Positions 1-7,001 of a stretch of 48,917 bases of DNA are shown here, one piece after another. The notes beneath the pieces are model-generated. The model had not been told where the DNA came from and searched no databases. It saw only the letters and a program-made list of their open reading frames with translations. This DNA comes from a virus. Every line of letters begins with the position of its first letter. Position 1 is the first letter of the stretch. The DNA is taken from the IMG/VR virus record IMGVR_UViG_3300032435_000016, positions 1 through 48,917 of that record. One strand, given 5' to 3'. The position numbers were made by a program, and so were the translations under genes.

Positions 1-76
1 TTAATACCTCGCCTGCTTCTAGTTGGTCGGTAATCATTTTGAGTTGCGCTAGCGACTCTTTCAGATTTATTGACAT
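1..76 (-). CDS. Small protein, 3' end cut off by the window edge
   Basis: A leftward reading frame starts at the ATG complementary to 74-76 and stays open for 25 codons to the window edge. The visible N-terminus (MSINLKESLAQL, then KMITDQLEAGE) looks helical and amphipathic. A purine-rich ribosome site GGAAAGGAAT at 82-91 is the same type used by most leftward genes here, which supports the start. No family is recognisable from 25 residues. Confidence 0.6.
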   Translation of the reverse strand, partial: MSINLKESLAQLKMITDQLEAGEVL

Positions 77-156
77 TTGGTATTCCTTTCCAATGACTTA
101 ACCCTTAAGCCATAACCCCATTGTATCTTATTTGCCCTATGCGTCAAACTCTTAGT

Positions 157-177
157 GGGAAATTATTTAATAATTTT
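157..177. repeat. AT-rich dyad related to the dispersed 15-bp motif
   Basis: GGGAAATTATTTAAT begins at 157 and lies within a dyad whose arms AAATTATT and AATAATTT surround a single T. It is a variant of the GGGAAATTATWATTT motif repeated across the left 11.6 kb, and sits just downstream of the leftward terminator at 189-218. Confidence 0.55.
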
Positions 178-188
178 AATCAAAAAAA

Positions 189-218
189 ATAACCCCTAAC
201 CGAAAGGCAAGGGGTTAT
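189..218 (-). terminator. Rho-independent terminator, leftward
   Basis: ATAACCCCT (189-197) pairs with AGGGGTTAT (210-218), giving a 9-bp stem with a 12-nt loop. Read leftward it is followed by a run of eight T. It directly follows the stop of the 54-aa gene and ends that transcription unit. The + strand also has a T-rich flank, so it may work in both directions. Confidence 0.85.
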
Positions 219-228
219 CTTTATTTGG

Positions 229-393
229 TTATGCGACTTTACGCGCATTCGCAGGGTGGCGGTGAATTGAATTGTGAAGTCGAGAGAATCTCTTGGCTGA
301 CCTGCTTAGGAATACTACGTCACTTGCTTCACAAGTCGGGCAACTTACAGAAGTACCGAGCTTGCTTTTGAGGTTGTACAGGGGATTATTCAT
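229..393 (-). CDS. 54-aa zinc-finger-like protein
   Basis: Leftward frame with ATG complementary to 391-393 and TAA at 229-231. The protein has a CPTC pair at residues 18-21 and histidines at 40, 44 and 46, so a Cys2His2-type zinc site is plausible; the C-terminus is basic (HRHPANARKVA). A ribosome site GGAAAGGAAC lies at 406-415, rather far from the start. A strong terminator follows the stop. Function is unknown; nucleic-acid binding is an inference from the Cys/His spacing and charge. Confidence 0.65.
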   Translation of the reverse strand: MNNPLYNLKSKLGTSVSCPTCEASDVVFLSRSAKRFSRLHNSIHRHPANARKVA

Positions 394-520
394 AGTGTTT
401 TTTTAGTTCCTTTCCAAGTACCAAGTCCGTATGACTTGATAGTGAAACTTTACACCTAGGGACTGACATTATTTGGGACGTTTGAAATAGAGTTTACTGG
501 GTCGCAAGCCCCAGCCCTGC

Positions 521-539
521 CAGTAAAAAATTTTTACTG
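521..539. repeat. 19-bp dyad CAGTAAAAAATTTTTACTG, copy 1
   Basis: The arms CAGTAAAAA and TTTTTACTG flank one central A. It lies directly after the stop of the 52-aa gene (542-700). Exact or near copies lie at 5467-5485, 9653-9671, 9702-9720 and 11877-11895, always in non-coding DNA of the left arm. The stem has few G-C pairs and no T-run beyond it, so a protein-binding dyad is at least as likely as a terminator. Confidence 0.8.
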
Positions 540-541
540 TG

Positions 542-700
542 TCAGCTTTCCTCTCTACTCCGTTGGATAGCTTGTCGTTTCTTGTCTGGTCTAGATCTAT
601 TCCGCTTAGTCCTGCGATCACCAAAGACTAGAAACTTCTGATTAAGGACGTAGCTTCCCCTGCCCTTGACTAGCTTGTCTAGCGGATTACGCTTTCTCAT
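542..700 (-). CDS. 52-aa highly basic protein
   Basis: Leftward frame from ATG (complement of 698-700) to TGA (542-544). GGAG lies six or seven bases before the start. The protein is rich in Arg and Lys (MRKRNPLDKLVKGRG at the start; clusters such as DRRTKRNRSR near the middle), as expected for a small nucleic-acid-binding protein. No family recognised. It lies between a hairpin (721-752) upstream and the 19-bp dyad just after its stop. Confidence 0.6.
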   Translation of the reverse strand: MRKRNPLDKLVKGRGSYVLNQKFLVFGDRRTKRNRSRPDKKRQAIQRSREES

Positions 701-720
701 ACTTACTCCGTTGAAAGATA

Positions 721-752
721 AGGCGTGAGGCTACCTAAGTAACCTCACGCCT
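721..752 (-). terminator. Intergenic hairpin, probable leftward terminator
   Basis: AGGCGTGAGG (721-730) pairs perfectly with CCTCACGCCT (743-752) around a 12-nt loop, between the stop of the 125-aa gene and the start of the 52-aa gene. Leftward it is followed only by TATCTTTC, a weak T-run, so it may be an attenuator or processing site rather than a full terminator. Confidence 0.65.
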
Positions 753-768
753 GATTCTAATTTACTTG

Positions 769-1146
769 TTAGGTTTGGTCTGGGACGAAACTAAACTCGA
801 AACTCGCGCCGATCTCATCGTGGCTTGCCCGTTTGCAAGTTAGCTTGTCACCTGAAAGGCGTAGCCGTAACGTGTACTCGCCATTCAAAGTGAGCTTGTC
901 CAGCACGTCATCAAACTCGGTTATGCAGAAACCCTCTCGGCTTTCCCAACTTAACCCCTTGCCGTTAATCAAAACGGTATCTGTTGCGTTTGACGATACA
1001 TCACGCCACGCATCTATCAGGTAAAGGAAACCACCTTTATCCATTTCGTAGCAGTCGAAACAAGTATCTGTTTCTGTGCCGTCTTCGTTAGTGCAGGTGC
1101 AGTCTGTTGTCAGTTCTGCGGTTAGGTCTTGCATTACTTCGCTCAT
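769..1146 (-). CDS. 125-aa hypothetical protein with N-terminal Cys cluster
   Basis: Not recognised. The ATG at the complement of 1144-1146 is preceded by GGAAAGGAAT. Near residues 16-33 there are four cysteines (C-T-C, then C-x2-C) in an acidic, Thr-rich stretch, which could bind a metal. The remainder looks like a small mixed alpha/beta domain. It is the third leftward gene from the left edge and is followed by a perfect 10-bp hairpin. Acidic overall, unlike the basic 52-aa gene beside it. Confidence 0.75.
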   Translation of the reverse strand: MSEVMQDLTAELTTDCTCTNEDGTETDTCFDCYEMDKGGFLYLIDAWRDVSSNATDTVLINGKGLSWESREGFCITEFDDVLDKLTLNGEYTLRLRLSGDKLTCKRASHDEIGASFEFSFVPDQT

Positions 1147-1176
1147 TAGTTATTCCTTTCCTCGAGCTTTTAACCA

Positions 1177-1602
1177 TTATACCTTATCGAGATTAAACAA
1201 CGCAAGATCTAACCCTGCGTTCTCAACAAGTAGTTGTTCTGCAAAGTTCTGAGCCTTAAGGAAATTATGGGATACGCAATCTAGATGCTCACCGTCTTCA
1301 GAATAAAGATCAAACCAAGGGTTCTCGTCCCAGTCGGAGTTGTCTGGAGAGCTGAATAGCTTCTCGTCTGTGTCGTAACCGTCTTCAAAGAAGTCATAAG
1401 AGCTTTGATAGATTTTAGCTGTATCGGTATTTACTGCTTCTATGTCACCCTCGCAGTAGATCTCTATGGTCTGCACTTCACCGTTGTGTTGCAGCGTAAC
1501 GCTACCAATGTGACCGCCAACGTAGTCGTGGTAGAAAACTGCGTCCGTTCTATCAGGTTGCATAGGTACTAACCACGTTGTCTTTAGAAGTGTGTCCGTC
1601 AT
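1177..1602 (-). CDS. 141-aa acidic hypothetical protein
   Basis: Not recognised. ATG at the complement of 1600-1602 is preceded by GAGAGGGA. The protein is acidic and aromatic-rich, with DWDENPWFDLYSEDGEHLD in the middle, and has no obvious membrane segment or metal site. It follows a 68-nt structured non-coding element (1659-1726) that separates it from the VWA gene, so it may be translated from an RNA carrying that structure in its leader. Confidence 0.75.
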   Translation of the reverse strand: MTDTLLKTTWLVPMQPDRTDAVFYHDYVGGHIGSVTLQHNGEVQTIEIYCEGDIEAVNTDTAKIYQSSYDFFEDGYDTDEKLFSSPDNSDWDENPWFDLYSEDGEHLDCVSHNFLKAQNFAEQLLVENAGLDLALFNLDKV

Positions 1603-1658
1603 TATTTCCCTCTCTATCCCACGCCGTCTTTACATCTCGCGCCGTCTTACAACGGTAA

Positions 1659-1726
1659 GGCTCTGGGTACGAAAACAGTTCGCTGGAAGGACGATACCGA
1701 TTACTCGGCGTATCGCACCCAGAGCC
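1659..1726 (-). ncRNA. Candidate structured RNA with three-way-junction fold
   Basis: GGCTCTGGGT (1659-1668) pairs perfectly with ACCCAGAGCC (1717-1726), enclosing two smaller hairpins. In the leftward sense these are a stem CGATAC/GTATCG with an inner CGA/TCG pair capped by a GTAA (GNRA) tetraloop, and a CAG-CGAA-CTG hairpin. It lies between the stop of the VWA gene and the start of the 141-aa gene and has no T-tail, so it is unlikely to be a simple terminator. At 68 nt it resembles a tRNA in size but lacks T-loop and D-loop signatures. It could be a leader element, a processing signal or a small RNA. Confidence 0.45.
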
Positions 1727-1739
1727 AGCTTTTGGGGTC

Positions 1740-3512
1740 TTACTCCGCGCCGACCTTGCTTAAGGCTTTAGCGCAAGCCTGACCGATCTTAGTAGAAGCT
1801 TCCGTTGGATTTAATTTACCACCCAACACCACAGCCTGACTTCCCTCACAGAGGTGTGTCGCCATACCGCCCTCGTCAAAGGGTATCCAAAGCACTCCGA
1901 CATTAGCTTTAGCGCAAGCCCTGAGCCAATTCTTAACGTGCTTTTTCTCGTTTTCGGTGTAATGTCCGTCAGATACAACTACCAGTAACCTCGCGCCTTG
2001 ACCAGACAAAAGGTTAAGGCTTCCGTCAAGTGCCTTAAATGCTTTATCAAAGCGTTCAGTTCCGTCAAGTGCGCTATAAACAGTTACTTCAGAAAGACTT
2101 TCGCCAGCCTTTAGTGTTGGAAATACATCATTACCAAAGTAAACCATTGAGCAACGACCTTGCACTCGCTTTACCGCTTCACTCATTACCCAAGCAGTAG
2201 TCGCCATAGGTTGCATAGCACTACTCATTGAGCCTGAAATGTCCACCATTACTCCAACATTAAGAGTCGGGTCATCTGTGTGTTTGCGAACAGTCCTACG
2301 CCAAGGCTCAACTTTTGTGTGAACGCCTTTACTTTTTAGCGCATTGGCTTGTACCAAAGTTCTTGTGCGTAGTTTTCCATAAGGTATTTCGCTAGAGATC
2401 TCTACTTCATCTCTGTCACGATACTTTGCTTGTTCCAACATCTTAGAAATTTTTACGGCAGAGATACGCTCTTCAGTAGTTGGCTTACGTCTTTCAATTA
2501 AAGTGCTATCTGTTTTAGCTATTAACTCTTTTGTGCCACGACCAAAGACTTCAGTAGCAACTTCCTTATTGTATTTTTCTTGTTCAGACTCTTTCGTGAC
2601 CTGCTTTACTTTTTCTTCCCAGGCTTCTTCGCGTTCTTGCTCTTCGAGTTCCATTGAAGTAGAAATAGAAATTGTTGAAGACGAGTTCTCTAATGCTTTT
2701 TTAATCATTTCCATAAGTTTGGAAGAGTCAGAAGTATCTTGATCTTCTTCGCCACGCTCTTCGCGCAAGTCTTCAACGATCTGCACCCATTGTTTTGCTA
2801 ATGGGTATAAAGGTTCTATGTCTGTTCGTGAGGGATAGGCTTGAAAGTTCTTAAGGATAAACTTTAATTTGTCTACTATCTCTTGACCCAAGACTTTAGT
2901 AACCAAAATGTTTACGTCATAGACATCTTCTTTATCCAAGACACCTGCTTGCACTCTGCCTAAAACTAATCCAACTAAGTTCGCGCAACTTTGTACCTGT
3001 GAAAGTTGTTCAGAGTCTTCTTCTATTTCGTGAACAATAATTTCCATAGAAGCAGATCGTAGAAAGTTTCTTAGTTCTGGTTTTCTATCTACGCCAATTT
3101 TCTCAATGCGCGACTCTTCCAGAAGCATTAAAGCTTCAAACTCTTTCTTATTAAGATCTTCACTTGCTTTCTTCATTGACCATTGGGAAGTCAATGCGTG
3201 ACAGGCTTCGTGAAAGATTAAGCCAACTGCCTTTGGAAACTCGTACTGGTTTTTCTTTTCAGTTAAGTCCCCAATCATTCTTGGAGTTGTTGCCTTTCCA
3301 AAAGCTTGAGCAACGTCAAGTTCTAGTTCTGCGCTCTCTGGTAAAAAGCAAGCAGGGGCAACGCCCTGACCTGCGCCTTGTCCAACGAATACAACTATGT
3401 CGCTTCGACCTGACCAAGAGTTAGCGAGAACGCCAATGTCGCGACCAACAGATAACCACTCTGGTGGAGTGTTCTCTGTTCGAGTTTTAGTACCTAAATG
3501 TAAATGAGCCAT
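1740..3512 (-). CDS. Metallopeptidase-like plus VWA domain protein (DUF2201/CobT-like)
   Basis: A 590-aa protein with two recognisable parts. Around residues 97-108 is a HEACH motif (H101, E102, H105) in a hydrophobic helix, as in metallopeptidase-like N-terminal domains of DUF2201 proteins. The C-terminal third (about 415-590) is a von Willebrand A domain with an intact MIDAS signature D424-x-S426-x-S428 and a later SDGHY strand end. Between them is a charged, coiled-coil-like region rich in Glu and Lys. VWA proteins of this type work with MoxR/CobS-class AAA+ ATPases, and such a gene (3630-4703) lies immediately upstream in the same direction. The ATG is preceded by GGAAGGA. The pair may act as a chaperone/remodeller, or like CobS-CobT in cobalt insertion; the sequence does not decide. 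Confidence 0.85.
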   Translation of the reverse strand: MAHLHLGTKTRTENTPPEWLSVGRDIGVLANSWSGRSDIVVFVGQGAGQGVAPACFLPESAELELDVAQAFGKATTPRMIGDLTEKKNQYEFPKAVGLIFHEACHALTSQWSMKKASEDLNKKEFEALMLLEESRIEKIGVDRKPELRNFLRSASMEIIVHEIEEDSEQLSQVQSCANLVGLVLGRVQAGVLDKEDVYDVNILVTKVLGQEIVDKLKFILKNFQAYPSRTDIEPLYPLAKQWVQIVEDLREERGEEDQDTSDSSKLMEMIKKALENSSSTISISTSMELEEQEREEAWEEKVKQVTKESEQEKYNKEVATEVFGRGTKELIAKTDSTLIERRKPTTEERISAVKISKMLEQAKYRDRDEVEISSEIPYGKLRTRTLVQANALKSKGVHTKVEPWRRTVRKHTDDPTLNVGVMVDISGSMSSAMQPMATTAWVMSEAVKRVQGRCSMVYFGNDVFPTLKAGESLSEVTVYSALDGTERFDKAFKALDGSLNLLSGQGARLLVVVSDGHYTENEKKHVKNWLRACAKANVGVLWIPFDEGGMATHLCEGSQAVVLGGKLNPTEASTKIGQACAKALSKVGAE

Positions 3513-3569
3513 TTCAAAAGTCCTTCCAAAAACTATTTGATTTTATTGTACGCTCTAAAGCTTTGAGGT

Positions 3570-3608
3570 GCAAGTAGGGGTACACCACATACCCCTACTT
3601 GCTTTTTT
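3570..3608 (+). terminator. Perfect 12-bp hairpin with T6 on the + strand
   Basis: GCAAGTAGGGGT (3570-3581) pairs with ACCCCTACTTGC (3591-3602), followed by TTTTTT on the + strand. It looks like a textbook intrinsic terminator for rightward transcription, although both flanking genes run leftward. It could stop antisense transcription, or act as a hairpin in the leftward mRNA between the ATPase and VWA genes. Confidence 0.75.
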
Positions 3609-3612
3609 AATT

Positions 3613-3644
3613 CCAGCCAATGAAAGGAATTAAATCTTGGCTGG
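3613..3644 (-). other. Hairpin overlapping the stop of the MoxR-like gene
   Basis: CCAGCCAA (3613-3620) pairs with TTGGCTGG (3637-3644). It includes the stop codon of the AAA+ gene (3630-3632) and adjoins the hairpin at 3570-3602. No T-run follows it leftward. The two hairpins together could lower readthrough between ATPase and VWA genes and so set their ratio. Confidence 0.5.
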
Positions 3645-4703
3645 TTTGCACTCCTCGCCATAAACGCGAGTGAGAACATCTGCTACTACTGGTCTGTCAA
3701 TTTCTGGTGCAGAAGCCAGTAGGTTTGAAACTGCAAAGGAAACGCCAAAGGTAGTGGCTATGTCGCGAAAAGCTAAAAGTTCGCGCATCTGTGGTGACCA
3801 AGTTGTTTCCCCACTTTGTTGTTTCTTAGATAGATTCTGCGAAGCAGTAACTAATTGTGTTGCCACACCCAACTTACGAGCGAGTTCCCAGTCAGTTCCC
3901 ATTTCTGTTTGAAGAGTGAAACGAGATAGCAAAGCTTCACTCAAGCGAACACCTATTGCATTTGGATTAGTAGCACCAACTACATAGAAGTTTGGGTGAG
4001 CCTTGACAGTTCCGCGCTCTGGGTTAGCAGTAACAGTAATTTCGCGCCGTCCGTCCATAAGTCCATAGACAACAGACAAAACCTTGGGGTCTATCAAACC
4101 AATTTCGTCAATGAAATAAACGCCACCAGTTTCAACGGCGCGAATTAAATCGCCGTCAATCCACTCAAAACCACCAGCAGGAGTTTGAACGTATCCACCA
4201 ATTAGATCTGCCACTTCTGTGTCACCAGTTCCCATTAGTGTAAAAATGCCACCCTCTTCACTACCAAAGGAAGCTTCAATAAGTGCAGTTTTTCCACACC
4301 CTGGCGACCCATAGAGAAGTGCAAACATTGGTGAGCCACCTTGACCAGAGAAAACTTTGGCAGTTGCTTCACGCGCTTTACGAAGAGTAAGTACGTCTTC
4401 GTGATCGCCCCACATACGAGAGAAATACTTATCGCCATTTGGTCTTAAGTATCCACCCTCGTCTTCACTTGCAGAAGTCATAGGCTCAACGTTCACAAAA
4501 CCACTTTTCTTAGTTCTCGGCGCATAAGTCTTAGGTGCGCGTTCTGTGTATCTTCCTTGTGATGAAACATCAGAGTTCAAGCGCATTGAAGATGCTTCGC
4601 CAATTAAGTTATCTCCGTGCTGATGAATAAAATCAGTAAGTTGCGCCCATAGGTTGCGACTTTCTGTGCCAGCAGAAGTTAATTTTTCATTAAGTATTAA
4701 CAT
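3630..4703 (-). CDS. MoxR/CobS-like AAA+ ATPase
   Basis: A 357-aa AAA+ ATPase. Walker A is GSPGCGKT (132-139), Walker B is VYFIDE (195-200), the sensor-1 Asn is in GATNPN (near 246), and the arginine-finger region is LLSRF (near 261). This arrangement fits the MoxR/CobS/dynein-related AAA_5 group. The first 100 residues are a less conserved, charged extension. AAGGGG precedes the ATG. It is encoded directly before the metallopeptidase/VWA gene, the usual genetic pairing for MoxR-VWA systems, where the ATPase remodels or loads a target chosen by the VWA partner. A CobS-like role in cobalamin synthesis is possible because this phage carries a B12-dependent ribonucleotide reductase, but that link is inference. 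Confidence 0.88.
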   Translation of the reverse strand: MLILNEKLTSAGTESRNLWAQLTDFIHQHGDNLIGEASSMRLNSDVSSQGRYTERAPKTYAPRTKKSGFVNVEPMTSASEDEGGYLRPNGDKYFSRMWGDHEDVLTLRKAREATAKVFSGQGGSPMFALLYGSPGCGKTALIEASFGSEEGGIFTLMGTGDTEVADLIGGYVQTPAGGFEWIDGDLIRAVETGGVYFIDEIGLIDPKVLSVVYGLMDGRREITVTANPERGTVKAHPNFYVVGATNPNAIGVRLSEALLSRFTLQTEMGTDWELARKLGVATQLVTASQNLSKKQQSGETTWSPQMRELLAFRDIATTFGVSFAVSNLLASAPEIDRPVVADVLTRVYGEECKPAKI

Positions 4704-4714
4704 TACATTTCCCC

Positions 4715-5140
4715 TTAATTAACGATCTCAACAGGAAAACCTGCGCCAATGCGCGATTGGTTTATTCTGTAAATTAGTTTGGTTGGTGTCTTTGAATTAA
4801 CAATGTCGTCATAGTCAAGCTTTGATACTTCGATAACTAAAGACTTGTTGCCAATAATCGAGTAATCAGGCGATTCAATCTTTAGCCAAGCAAGCAGAAC
4901 ACTCAATCTTTTGTAAGTCGTTTCCTCTTTATCATCAGACTTGAAAGTATTTGTATTTGCTGAACGCCAAAGACTCTTCTTACTCTCTGCGACCATTATT
5001 CTGTAAAAGTAACTCTCTGGGACTTTGCGACCCAAGGAGTCAAACCCAGTAGGTACTAGAAATACCTGTTGAGTAACTCTTGGCTTTGCTACTTCTAAAT
5101 AGATAGCAAACCCCTGAATTGGTTTATCTTCTCTTTTCAC
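4715..5140 (-). CDS. 141-aa hypothetical protein next to the ATPase
   Basis: Not recognised. I place the start at a GTG two codons inside the longest frame, because the AAAGGA ribosome site directly abuts the upstream ATG (5146) but is about seven bases from this GTG. The protein is rich in beta-branched residues with strand-like segments (FAIYLEVAKP, KLIYRINQSRI) and no membrane segment. It ends 11 bases before the MoxR-like gene, so it is probably cotranscribed with the ATPase-VWA pair and may belong to that system. Confidence 0.7.
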   Translation of the reverse strand: MKREDKPIQGFAIYLEVAKPRVTQQVFLVPTGFDSLGRKVPESYFYRIMVAESKKSLWRSANTNTFKSDDKEETTYKRLSVLLAWLKIESPDYSIIGNKSLVIEVSKLDYDDIVNSKTPTKLIYRINQSRIGAGFPVEIVN

Positions 5141-5146
5141 GATCAT

Positions 5147-5485
5147 TCCTTTCGTTGTGGTGTTTTATCGCGTAGTAGAACATTAGCAATTTATTCTATC
5201 TTTTGCAAGTCCTAAAGTACCCCTATTTCTGAAGCTCTTTGTCTTCAAGGGATTTATCTAAAACCAGCCATAAGCTTCGTGTGAAATTATTCTCTCTGAC
5301 GTTCCCTACTGTAAGGCGACTGGCGGGAAATTATTATTTCTAGAAAATCCGATCCATAGATTTTTTATGGGAAATTATTATTTAGAGCTGATTGTAGGGG
5401 GGCCGGCCACTCACGGCGAAATTATAATTTCCCGAGCTTGGCAGCTCTCCAGCAACTCACCGTTACCAGTAAAAAATTTTTACTG
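5147..5485. repeat. Repeat-bearing intergenic region
   Basis: This gene-free stretch contains two exact GGGAAATTATTATTT sites on the + strand (5325-5339, 5369-5383), one exact site on the - strand (5419-5433) and the 19-bp dyad copy 2 (5467-5485). The two + strand copies are 44 bp apart. No convincing reading frame with a ribosome site is present. It lies upstream of the MoxR/VWA operon, so a regulatory or promoter role for these sites is plausible. Confidence 0.75.
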
Positions 5486-5498
5486 CTGTGGGATTGTG

Positions 5499-5723
5499 CT
5501 AGTTACCCAGCACAACACCCAAGCGTTCAAAGTACCCGTTGTACTCTTCCGTTCTACCTGACTCAATCCAGTCTGATACAACTCGAGCGGTTAGTGGTCT
5601 TTGGTCACTACTAGCTTGCTTCACCAGTTCAAAGTCGCTATCAGCCCAAGCCGTTGTGTCAATGACTGTCAAGCCTGAAGACGAGCCGTAGTTCCCGTCC
5701 GTTGCAAAATAACTTAGTTCCAT
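5499..5723 (-). CDS. 74-aa hypothetical protein
   Basis: Not recognised. The start is set at the ATG complementary to 5721-5723 because AGGAGG lies at ideal spacing just before it; a longer frame to 5780 has no ribosome site and crosses a hairpin. Sequence begins MELSYFATDGNYGSSSGLTV and ends in a Gly-rich LGVVLGN. Small soluble domain, acidic. It follows the Api92-like gene and precedes the repeat-bearing region. Confidence 0.7.
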   Translation of the reverse strand: MELSYFATDGNYGSSSGLTVIDTTAWADSDFELVKQASSDQRPLTARVVSDWIESGRTEEYNGYFERLGVVLGN

Positions 5724-5747
5724 TTTTCCTCCTGTGTAATGCACGAA

Positions 5748-5771
5748 GCCGAGCCGTAAAAACGACTCGGC
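5748..5771 (-). terminator. GC-rich intergenic hairpin
   Basis: GCCGAGCCGT (5748-5757) pairs with ACGACTCGGC (5762-5771) with one mismatch (a G-T wobble in the leftward RNA) around a 4-nt A-rich loop. It lies between the Api92-like gene stop and the 74-aa gene start. The leftward flank has only a short T pair, so termination is probably partial. Confidence 0.55.
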
Positions 5772-5793
5772 TCGCGCCATTTACTTATCTTAT

Positions 5794-6492
5794 CTAAGAG
5801 TTGACAACCCCTAATGCCTTGCCTGCCTGCGGTGTTTCTTCTTCCGCTTCTTTACATTGGCAGGGAGCTTCACCGCAGTCGTCACAGTAAGAACATTCTT
5901 CGGTTGTTTCATAACAAAGGGTGCAAGGTATGTCTAACCCAACAAAGTCACTATGGGTAGGGCTATCTACCCACTCGGCGTTCTGTAACTCGCCCTCTGA
6001 ATAGAATAATTTCCCAGCGTAGAAGTTAGCTTCCTCTGTGATTTCAAAAATAAAATAAAGATTTGGGAAGCGTTCTGCCATAAGACCATAGGCTTCTTGC
6101 GCTGGCGACCAAGCGGTATCGAAGTGCCAAGTAAAAGAGAAGCCGACTCCCTCAACCCCGTCTATGTTAACTTCATCATTATCGGGGGGGTCTACATCCC
6201 ATTTAGTTCCCCAGTTAATAATGTTCCAGTTATACCAGTCTTCGCCAATTACTGGGACAATTTCATCTTCCCCTGTGCTTTTTTCAGTTTTTACTTCACC
6301 TGCGTAATAAGAGATAACGTCTTCTGGTTGCTTAAAGTTCCAGAAAACTCCAACTACGTCGCCATCAACGTCTCCTGTCCTAAAGCCAGTGTGGTGCGAA
6401 AAATGTGTTTGACGAATAAAAGTTAGAAACTCTTCAAGTTCTTCTTTTGTTTTTGCACTTACTTCTACAGAATTAGAACACCAGTTTGGCAT
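5794..6492 (-). CDS. Api92-like (DUF1281) protein with Cys-rich tail
   Basis: The N-terminus MPNWCSNSVEV is characteristic of the phage/plasmid Api92-like family (ferredoxin-like fold, unknown function). The C-terminal part (about 186-215) is cysteine-rich (CTLCYETTEECSYCDDCG, then CQC), consistent with one or two zinc sites added to the family core. Total 232 aa. AGGAAAGGGG precedes the ATG with good spacing. It is the first gene left of the tRNA and of two 15-bp repeat copies, so it may be driven from that repeat-bearing gap. Confidence 0.75.
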   Translation of the reverse strand: MPNWCSNSVEVSAKTKEELEEFLTFIRQTHFSHHTGFRTGDVDGDVVGVFWNFKQPEDVISYYAGEVKTEKSTGEDEIVPVIGEDWYNWNIINWGTKWDVDPPDNDEVNIDGVEGVGFSFTWHFDTAWSPAQEAYGLMAERFPNLYFIFEITEEANFYAGKLFYSEGELQNAEWVDSPTHSDFVGLDIPCTLCYETTEECSYCDDCGEAPCQCKEAEEETPQAGKALGVVNS

Positions 6493-6558
6493 TTTCTTAC
6501 CCCTTTCCTGTGGGTAGTTTTATTGTACCAGAAAAGATCAGGGGTGCAAGGAAACTGC

Positions 6559-6622
6559 AAATAATAATTTCCCGAGGAGATGCGGCCTTCGTGCAGCTCT
6601 GCAGAATAAATAATAATTTCCC
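6559..6622. repeat. Two exact copies of the 15-bp motif, - orientation
   Basis: AAATAATAATTTCCC occurs at 6559-6573 and 6608-6622, i.e. GGGAAATTATTATTT read leftward, 49 bp apart. They lie between the tRNA-Arg gene and the Api92-like gene, pointing in the direction of transcription. Confidence 0.8.
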
Positions 6623-6644
6623 AAGATAGTACGGATCTTAAAAG

Positions 6645-6718
6645 TGCCCTCGGCAGGACTCGAACCTGCAACCTAATGGGTAGAAACCATTTGCGCTATC
6701 CGTTGCGCCACGAAGGCA
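6645..6718 (-). tRNA. tRNA-Arg (anticodon UCU)
   Basis: A 74-nt leftward cloverleaf. The acceptor TGCCTTC pairs with GAGGGCA, the D-stem is GCGC/GCGC, and the anticodon stem is AATGG/CCATT with loop TTTCTAC, giving anticodon TCT. The T-arm GCAGG-TTCGAAT-CCTGC is canonical. The 3' CCA is not encoded. It would read AGA codons, which are common in the phage genes here, so it probably supplements host decoding. It is the only full cloverleaf I can see in the window. Confidence 0.93.
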
Positions 6719-6720
6719 AA

Positions 6721-6757
6721 TTGCGATCCCCTGGTCTCAGCCAAGGATTAATCGCAA
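6721..6757 (-). terminator. Stem-loop between zinc-ribbon gene and tRNA
   Basis: TTGCGAT (6721-6727) pairs with ATCGCAA (6751-6757), with an inner near-perfect CCCTGG/CCAAGG pair. It lies just downstream of the zinc-ribbon stop and three bases before the tRNA 5' end. It may terminate the zinc-ribbon mRNA or mark a tRNA processing boundary. Confidence 0.6.
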
Positions 6758-6761
6758 ATTA

Positions 6762-6899
6762 TTAAATAAGTTTTCCGCAGATGGAGCAGCTTACCTCAAG
6801 TACACCAAGTTCAGTAACTGGGGCATCCGTTTCAAAATCCGCACACTTGCTACACACCGTTGTTTCTAGATCTTCTTTCAACCAACCAAGCACTCTCAT
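6762..6899 (-). CDS. 45-aa zinc-ribbon protein
   Basis: The start is set at the ATG complementary to 6897-6899, preceded by GGGAGG at ideal spacing; a longer frame to 6947 begins inside the loop of a large hairpin and has no ribosome site. The protein carries two CxxC pairs (CSKC and CSIC) about 22 residues apart, the typical pattern of a small zinc ribbon. Function unknown; DNA or RNA binding is the usual role of such ribbons. Confidence 0.72.
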   Translation of the reverse strand: MRVLGWLKEDLETTVCSKCADFETDAPVTELGVLEVSCSICGKLI

Positions 6900-6922
6900 G
6901 CCTAAGCCTCCCGCTAATAAAA

Positions 6923-6991
6923 GTAGCGAGGAGCGATCCGTACTCATGGAAAGGGGGTTATGAGTATTTACTGGATCGAGCTCCTCGCTAC
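6923..6991 (-). terminator. Long composite hairpin with leftward T-run
   Basis: Three consecutive helices fold one 69-nt element. GTAGCGAGGAGC (6923-6934) pairs with its complement at 6980-6991, GATCC (6935-6939) with GGATC (6973-6977), and TACTCAT (6941-6947) with ATGAGTA (6960-6966). Leftward it is followed by TTTTATTA. It separates the 67-aa membrane gene from the zinc-ribbon gene. The size exceeds a normal terminator, so an additional RNA role is possible. Confidence 0.75.
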
Positions 6992-7001
6992 AGATTTAAA
7001 G

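Noticed and set aside
1659-1726. Interpretation of the 68-nt element as a tRNA
   Set aside because: There is a good outer stem, but no T-loop TTCGA, no D-loop and no 7-nt anticodon loop.
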